A DNA stretch of 64,000 nt, from assembly GCA_021792255.1 (NCBI GenBank), contig JAJYUZ010000003.1:263405-327404 (forward strand), given 5' to 3'. This stretch comes from Thermoplasmata archaeon (GTDB lineage: Archaea; Thermoplasmatota; Thermoplasmata; Thermoplasmatales; GCA-001856825). This document shows positions 59,251 to 64,000 of this stretch, piece after piece (position 1 is the stretch's first letter; every line of letters begins with the position of its first letter). Both the position numbers and the translations under genes were made by a program. Below the pieces are notes generated by a model, which was not told where the DNA came from, searched no databases, and was given only the letters and a program-made list of their open reading frames with translations.

Positions 59251-59763
59251 TCATCGAAGTTTGTCTATATCTACGAGGCTGATCAATTCGACTCCTACGT
59301 ATTCCAGCGCTTCTTTCGCTCCCTCTTTTCTGTCGACAACTACTACAACCCTATCAGTCCTGACATGCATTTCGTTGAGTTTTGTGATTGCCCGGAGCAA
59401 TGTCCCTCCAGTAGTGGTGACGTCTTCCACGAACGTGATTGTTTCTCCCAGTTCCACTTTCCCCTCCATGGTTTTCTCCAGGCCGTGCTCCTTCTTTTCC
59501 TTTCTGATTATGATGAGATCTTTTCCAGTCTCCAAGGATACTCCAACCCCTAATGGAACCGCACCCAGTTCTACTGCAGCTATCTTATTGCCAGTTATAA
59601 ATGGGGTGGCCCTCAAAGATATTTCTTTCAGGAATCTAGGATGCAGAAGTGCAGTCTTGATATCTACATAATAATCAGATTCTTTTCCAGATGTTAACAT
59701 AAATTTACCGAATTTTATGTTTCCATTTTCCAGCAGAAACTTCTCAATGCCTTGTTCGGACAT
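59251..59763 (-). CDS. pyrE: Orotate phosphoribosyltransferase
   Basis: 170 residues. GKFMLTSGKESDYYVDIKTA, then VAAVELGAVPLGVGVSLETG and the PRPP motif ITFVEDVTTTGGTLLRAI fit archaeal PyrE, which makes OMP in pyrimidine synthesis. It is distinct from the HTH-fused paralogue at 1093-1683. TTATTATT lies about 26 bp before ATG 59763. The upstream gene is tRNA-Asn, divergent. Confidence 0.94.
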   Translation of the reverse strand: MSEQGIEKFLLENGNIKFGKFMLTSGKESDYYVDIKTALLHPRFLKEISLRATPFITGNKIAAVELGAVPLGVGVSLETGKDLIIIRKEKKEHGLEKTMEGKVELGETITFVEDVTTTGGTLLRAITKLNEMHVRTDRVVVVVDRKEGAKEALEYVGVELISLVDIDKLR

Positions 59764-59885
59764 GCGTTCTCCTCAAAAATGGGAATAATAAGGGAATGTG
59801 AATACTTTGCTGTTGTTAGTTCAGAGAAATTGGACCGTCATCAGACATCGGAAAATATTATTACAAGTGATTGATGAGCCAGTTA

Positions 59886-59958
59886 GCCGCTGTAGCTTAG
59901 TTGGTAGAGCACCCGGCTGTTAACCGGGAGGTCACCGGTTCGAGCCCGGTCAGCGGCG
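59886..59958 (+). tRNA. tRNA-Asn (anticodon GTT)
   Basis: Cloverleaf with acceptor GCCGCTG/CAGCGGC, anticodon arm CCCGG-CTGTTAA-CCGGG giving GTT, and T-arm CCGG/CCGG around GTTCGAGCC. No CCA encoded. It forms the left boundary of the accessory block. Confidence 0.95.
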
Positions 59959-60005
59959 TTTTATCATCAGCGAAAAATATTTAGATCAATTGGAATCTTC
60001 ATCCT

Positions 60006-60827
60006 GTGAATTTAGACCTTTCTGACTACTTTTCTCAAACTCTGGCACTCTATAAGAGTCCCTCTCAGGTTGCCAGAAAGGTCACTGAAACGTGGGCCAG
60101 TGATAATCTCTACTGCCCTAGATGTGGACTTCCGCTACATCAGTACAAGAATAATACTGAGGTTTTCGATTTTTACTGTGATCATTTTGATCAGAAATTT
60201 ATGTTTATTCCTTCGCCAGCGAAGGACAACTTTCAGCTGAAAGGCACGAAATCCTTTCCTCACAATCATTTTCCGTCGACTATCACCGGAGCGGAGTACC
60301 ATACCACTCTTGCGAGTCTTGAGCACGGATTGTTTCCATCTCTAATTTTGCTGCACTATGAACTAAAACGAAAAGAGGTACAAGATGGATTATTTATACA
60401 CAGATTATCTGTAACTTTGAATAGCATTCGTGCTAGAACTCCTTTGACTGAAAACGCTAGAAGGAGCAACTGGACGGGTACCAAAATTCTACTGAACGGT
60501 ATTCCTGAGATAGGCAAAATACCCATCATCAGCGAGTCTAGTATCGTACCGAAGGAGATTGTAATGGAAAAGTGGCTATCAGTAGAGAGGATTCTTCAGG
60601 GAAATCTGGACAGACGGGGTTGGATCTCTGCGGTAATGATGGTAATTGACAAGCTTCCAGAGCTGTTTTCTTTGAATGATATCTACGCTTACCAGCCATA
60701 TCTTGAACAGCAATACCCCAACAATAGACACATCAGGGACAAAATCAGACAGCAACTCCAAATTCTAAGGGAAAAGGGGCAGCTAAAATTTGTGGGCCGT
60801 GGGAAGTATCTAAAGTCGAATCACTGA
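60006..60827 (+). CDS. DpnI-like methyl-directed endonuclease homologue with altered active site
   Basis: 273 residues, matching DpnI along its length: YKSPSQVARKVTETWASDNL, CPRCG (C37, C40), DFYC (D55, C58), ARRSNWTGTKILLNGIPEIG and the C-terminal reader domain KIRQQLQILREKGQLKFVGR. DpnI cleaves GATC only when adenine-methylated. Here the last zinc Cys is Phe (F61) and the catalytic ELK appears as QLK (Q77, K79) behind an insertion, so cleavage may be lost while the methyl-reading domain is kept. GTG 60006 has AAAATATTTAG at TATA distance. First gene of the tRNA-bounded block. Confidence 0.88.
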   Translation: MNLDLSDYFSQTLALYKSPSQVARKVTETWASDNLYCPRCGLPLHQYKNNTEVFDFYCDHFDQKFMFIPSPAKDNFQLKGTKSFPHNHFPSTITGAEYHTTLASLEHGLFPSLILLHYELKRKEVQDGLFIHRLSVTLNSIRARTPLTENARRSNWTGTKILLNGIPEIGKIPIISESSIVPKEIVMEKWLSVERILQGNLDRRGWISAVMMVIDKLPELFSLNDIYAYQPYLEQQYPNNRHIRDKIRQQLQILREKGQLKFVGRGKYLKSNH

Positions 60828-60954
60828 ACTGAAAGAATTTCATTTTTAATGATGAAATCTAAATGTAGGTCCATTATTTGCGACATAACATCTATTTTCG
60901 CTTTTTAAACTTCGTATAAACTAAATACCACATACTCGTAAAAATTCCATAACC

Positions 60955-62511
60955 ATGGGCGAAATCGATAGAAATCACGCACTAGATCACATTGTTGTGC
61001 TTATGTTTGAGAACAGATCCTTCGATACTTTGCTTGGAAATCTCTATAAACCAAACGATGTGCCGAATTTTGAGGGAGTGGCTGGGAAAAATTTTGTCAA
61101 TCCTGTTCCACCCGGGGTGATTAAGGACGCCCCCGTCACTGTACCTCTACACATTGCAGACAATATGGATACGCCAGATCCTGATCCGGGTGAGGAATAT
61201 CCTCACATAAACACTCAGCTTTTTGGGAAGTTCATCCCCGAAGAAAATGAGTTTGCTGAGATCGATTACATGAAACCTCCATTCAACTGCCCGCCGTCCA
61301 CCGTCGTACCGTCGATGAGTGGATTCGTAGCCGATTATATCAGTACGTTCAAGGCGGAGATCAAACGAAATCCGACCTACAGAGAATATGCTCAGATTAT
61401 GGCTTTCTATACCCCCGATCAAGTTCCCGTACTGAGCTCGGTCGCAAAGGGATTCGGAGTTTTTGACCACTGGTTCTGCGACGTTCCTAGCCAAACGTTT
61501 TCCAACCGTTCATTTTTCCATGCTGCTAGTTCTTCAGGATTAGTAAACAATCTTCCTTATGGCAAATTTTCCGTGAAGAATGATGCCCCTACTATCTTTG
61601 AGAGGTTAGAAGCAAAGGGGATCGGCTGGAAAGTATACTTCGATCCAGAGCAGATACTTCCTGTGACCGCCCTGATTCATGCTTCGAGAATATACCCTTT
61701 TTTCGCTACTCACTTTTGCACAATGGATGACTTTTACGAAGATGCAAGAAATGGAAAATTACCTAGTTATGCGTTCATAGAGCCCAACATGCTTCACCCA
61801 CACACCGACATGCATCCTCCATTGATGGGAAGACTGAGAATGGACCTTCATCTCCCGCGCCAAAATGCCATATTGGGGGGAGAGCATTTACTCTCACAAG
61901 TATACAGTGCGATCAAAGAATCTTCATCCGAGGACGGATCGAATTGGAGCAACACTTTTTTCATGATCACTTTTGATGAGCACGGAGGAACCTTCGATCA
62001 CGTTCCTCCTCCAGCGGCTCCCTCTCCTAGTGTAAATTCTTTTGGGGAAATGGGATTCAAATTCGATAGGTTGGGATTGAGGGTTCCAACAATTGCTGTC
62101 TCAGCTTGGATCAAACCAGGAACCGTAATCAATGAGGAGTTTAGACATACTTCGATGATCAGAACGCTTAGAGAGAAATGGTCACTTGGTGGTGCCATTA
62201 CTGCCAGAGATGCAACTGCCGCAAGCATAGTGCCAATTTTGACTCAAGATGTTCCCGTCACTCCAGACAAGTGGCCGAGCGTAGCTGCGCCAGAGATCAC
62301 TCTTGGACACGAAATCCTCTCGAGCCTAGAACTTCCTATGAGCCTCCTAGAAAGAGAACTCGCTGCAGAAGCACTTTATTTCGAAGGAAAACTCTTATCG
62401 AAAGAGGTCGCTGCTGACCCAGATACCATTCGACACGGGGATACCCACGAGCAAATGCTGAGACTGAGAGATACATGGTTTCCTCATATAGGCAAGAAGA
62501 TGGTGGCTTGA
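60955..62511 (+). CDS. Phospholipase C/AcpA-like phosphoesterase
   Basis: 518 residues. The family signature VLMFENRSFDTLLGN near the N-terminus, HWFCDVPSQTFSNRSFFHAA in the middle and DEHGGTFDHVPPP in the C-terminal half are those of phosphoesterase/phospholipase C proteins (AcpA/PLC superfamily) that hydrolyse phosphoester bonds. No signal peptide is seen, so it may act in the cytoplasm. Bacterial-type gene inside the tRNA-bounded block; probable lateral acquisition. Substrate unknown. No close operon partner: 127 bp and 62 bp gaps on either side. Confidence 0.88.
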   Translation: MGEIDRNHALDHIVVLMFENRSFDTLLGNLYKPNDVPNFEGVAGKNFVNPVPPGVIKDAPVTVPLHIADNMDTPDPDPGEEYPHINTQLFGKFIPEENEFAEIDYMKPPFNCPPSTVVPSMSGFVADYISTFKAEIKRNPTYREYAQIMAFYTPDQVPVLSSVAKGFGVFDHWFCDVPSQTFSNRSFFHAASSSGLVNNLPYGKFSVKNDAPTIFERLEAKGIGWKVYFDPEQILPVTALIHASRIYPFFATHFCTMDDFYEDARNGKLPSYAFIEPNMLHPHTDMHPPLMGRLRMDLHLPRQNAILGGEHLLSQVYSAIKESSSEDGSNWSNTFFMITFDEHGGTFDHVPPPAAPSPSVNSFGEMGFKFDRLGLRVPTIAVSAWIKPGTVINEEFRHTSMIRTLREKWSLGGAITARDATAASIVPILTQDVPVTPDKWPSVAAPEITLGHEILSSLELPMSLLERELAAEALYFEGKLLSKEVAADPDTIRHGDTHEQMLRLRDTWFPHIGKKMVA

Positions 62512-62573
62512 CCTTGCGAATCAGACCCAAAGACAGAATATTCTAAAATAGAAGAAAATGATGAAACATTTGG

Positions 62574-63695
62574 ATGGTGCCGAGGTCCTCTAAATTAATG
62601 AGAAATGAATCCAAGGACGAATCCACCGAATCTGAAATAGTGACCGATATCTCGCCCATAATCGACTCACTAAAGGAAGCGCTAGAGTCTAGTAACAAAA
62701 CTCAGCTGCAGAAAAAGGTAATGGAGATTGCTCAGACTACCGGGGAAAGTCTCCGTCAGAGTGGCGTGAGTTATCTTCCCCTCAGGAAGGATCTTGACCA
62801 GATATTGGAATCGAAGACGCTTGAAAGGGCCAGGTACTACACCAAGAGATTGCTGAAATCTCTTACTGAGAGTAAAACGAATGGAATTAATGACATCAAT
62901 TTGTATAGATGGAAAGAGTACGACGAAATTCTAACAGACAGTCTTTGGACATTCGATAAGAGAGACACATCTGGTGGGCATCTGGGGTGGTACTGGGGGA
63001 ATTTTGTACCTCAAATACCTCACCAGATATTTCTCAGATTCACAAAAAAGGGCGACTGGGTTTTAGATCCATTCGCAGGAAGCGGCACGACACTAATTGA
63101 GGGTCTTCGTCTTGGAAGAAACACAATCGGAGTGGATATCAACAAGGAAACGATCAAGAGGGCAGCTTCGCTGATTAAGAGTGAGACCAATGTCTTTGGA
63201 ACTAGATCCGTTTTAAAGAATGGCGACAGCACCAAGATCAGTTTCGAAGATCTTTGCAAGAGGAGTGGCGCTTCTCAAGTGCAGCTGGTGATGATGCATC
63301 CTCCCTACCACGACATCATAAAGTTCAGTAAGAACTCAAAGGATCTGTCCAACACTAATTCTATAGGAAAATTCCTACAAGGTTTCGGACAAGTCGTCAA
63401 GCGTACCTATCCCGTTCTTCAGGACGGAAGGTATCTCGTCCTCGTGGCTGGGGACAAGTATCAGAACGGCGAGTGGATTCCTCTTGGCTTTTACTTGATG
63501 GAAGAAGTCATAAAGAACGGATACAAACTGACTGGCATAATAGCCAAGAATTTTGAGGACACTAGAGCCAAAAGGGAACAGAAGAAATTGTGGAGATACA
63601 GAGCTCTGGTTGGTGGATTCTACGTGTTCAAGCACGAGTACATTTTCATATTCAAAAAACAAAACGAGAAAGATAGTGGGGCCGATCGGGTTTGA
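62574..63695 (+). CDS. DNA (N6-adenine/N4-cytosine) methyltransferase
   Basis: 373 residues. SAM motif DPFAGSGTTLIEGL (165-178), VGVDIN-like IGVDINKE, then the catalytic motif as HPPYHDIIKFS (242-252) in place of DPPY. Motif I before motif IV is the alpha/gamma layout. The N-terminal ~120 residues are a helical domain unlike standard MTases. Recognition sequence unknown. The last six codons and stop lie in the complement of the tRNA-Met T-arm. ATG 62598 is an alternative start. Second DNA-modification gene of the block, beside a DpnI-like reader. Confidence 0.88.
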   Translation: MVPRSSKLMRNESKDESTESEIVTDISPIIDSLKEALESSNKTQLQKKVMEIAQTTGESLRQSGVSYLPLRKDLDQILESKTLERARYYTKRLLKSLTESKTNGINDINLYRWKEYDEILTDSLWTFDKRDTSGGHLGWYWGNFVPQIPHQIFLRFTKKGDWVLDPFAGSGTTLIEGLRLGRNTIGVDINKETIKRAASLIKSETNVFGTRSVLKNGDSTKISFEDLCKRSGASQVQLVMMHPPYHDIIKFSKNSKDLSNTNSIGKFLQGFGQVVKRTYPVLQDGRYLVLVAGDKYQNGEWIPLGFYLMEEVIKNGYKLTGIIAKNFEDTRAKREQKKLWRYRALVGGFYVFKHEYIFIFKKQNEKDSGADRV

Positions 63696-63749
63696 ACCGA
63701 CGACCACCTGGTTATGAGCCAGGCGCTCTACCGGGCTAAGCTACGGCCC
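63676..63749 (-). tRNA. tRNA-Met (anticodon CAT)
   Basis: Minus-strand cloverleaf: acceptor GGGGCCG/CGGCCCC, anticodon arm CCTGG-CTCATAA-CCAGG giving CAT, T-arm TCGG/CCGA around GTTCAAACC. CAT could also mark a tRNA-Ile needing lysidine/agmatidine, but the arm sequence fits elongator Met. No CCA encoded. Right boundary of the accessory block; its 3' end overlaps the methyltransferase stop region by 20 bp. Confidence 0.92.
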
Positions 63750-63795
63750 CCTTCTCTCTCCATGCTATAGAGAATTAAAAATTTGCTATTTTTCC

Positions 63796-64000
63796 TCACG
63801 CTTTTGAGCCGTTCAGCTTATTGTACGCCTCGAGAACGTAATCGACGAAGTTCTCGTCTGGATACGCTCCAACGAACTGCACTTCGCCGTTTATCACTAT
63901 GTGCGGTACTGAGGAAACACCCCATTCATCGGCCCACGCAGGGAATTCGGTTGCCTCTACCATTTCCCCAGTTATATTCTTGTTGGCGAGCGCAAATCTA
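63796..64000 (-). CDS. Thioredoxin/glutaredoxin-fold protein, C-terminal part (5' end outside window)
   Basis: Visible: ATEFPAWADEWGVSSVPHIV (the conserved cis-Pro region SVPHIVI) and EVQFVGAYPDENFVDYVLEA, then stop. This is the C-terminal end of an archaeal PDO/thioredoxin-like disulphide oxidoreductase. The active-site Cys pair lies beyond the window, so its exact type cannot be told. Confidence 0.8.
   Translation of the reverse strand, partial: RFALANKNITGEMVEATEFPAWADEWGVSSVPHIVINGEVQFVGAYPDENFVDYVLEAYNKLNGSKA

Overview
The window looks like chromosomal DNA of a wall-less, heterotrophic, probably acidophilic archaeon of the class Thermoplasmata (Thermoplasma/Ferroplasma/Cuniculiplasma relatives). 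The evidence is the archaeal gene set (archaeal-type ThrRS, TldD/TldE, fused PGI/PMI, Tsr3/DUF367, a PyrE-like HTH regulator, ADP-forming acyl-CoA synthetase, class II HMG-CoA reductase), short intergenic gaps, and promoters in which a TATA element lies about 26 bp upstream of the start codon, as expected for leaderless mRNAs. The taxon is an inference. I see no transposase, CRISPR array, rRNA or replication origin.

Layout. 1-7.2 kb: lysS (cut by the window edge) behind a GfcR-like regulator; NAD(P)HX repair enzyme, a 4xCBS protein with a possible ribosome-binding tail, and tldD-tldE. 7.6-15 kb: superoxide dismutase, acyl-CoA dehydrogenase, an MqnA/MqnD-like protein, PGI/PMI, a flavin-barrel/UbiA fusion (quinone theme), flavin reductase and aldo/keto reductase. 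15-20 kb: a regulator/membrane-protein pair, a triple-repeat surface protein with an 18-bp palindrome upstream, and an Nramp-like transporter with a small membrane partner. 20.7-33 kb: tRNA-Gln and a large CoA-dependent catabolic cluster (MFS importer, Fe-ADH, MmgE/PrpD, acyl-CoA synthetase, double hotdog hydratase, CaiB-type CoA transferase, MBL hydrolase, MaoC, acyl-CoA dehydrogenase) divergent from an HTH_10 activator. 34-45 kb: cupredoxin-like protein, tRNA-Leu, proC, Get3/ArsA with small flanking ORFs, exporters, thrS, MscL-like channel. 45-50 kb: YceI, UbiD, amino-acid permease, HTH-ACT regulator and a 35-residue Lys-rich protein. 50-60 kb: tRNA-Ser overlapping a CDS, HMG-CoA reductase, Tsr3, a MurL-like PP-loop protein coupled to DUF1611, RNA enzymes, GcvH, regulators, pyrE. 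60-63.7 kb: an accessory block between tRNA-Asn and tRNA-Met with a DpnI-like protein, a phospholipase C-like phosphoesterase and a DNA methyltransferase. The right edge holds a thioredoxin/glutaredoxin-fold gene.

The most unusual items are: the MurL-like/DUF1611 pair in what looks like a wall-less organism; a DpnI homologue with altered catalytic and zinc residues sharing a tRNA-bounded block with a DNA methyltransferase; several divergent gene pairs whose start codons are only 50-57 bp apart around one central, sometimes palindromic, promoter element; a 49% lysine mini-protein; and several gene fusions (CBS + HPF-like, flavin barrel + UbiA, CDF + NifX-like).
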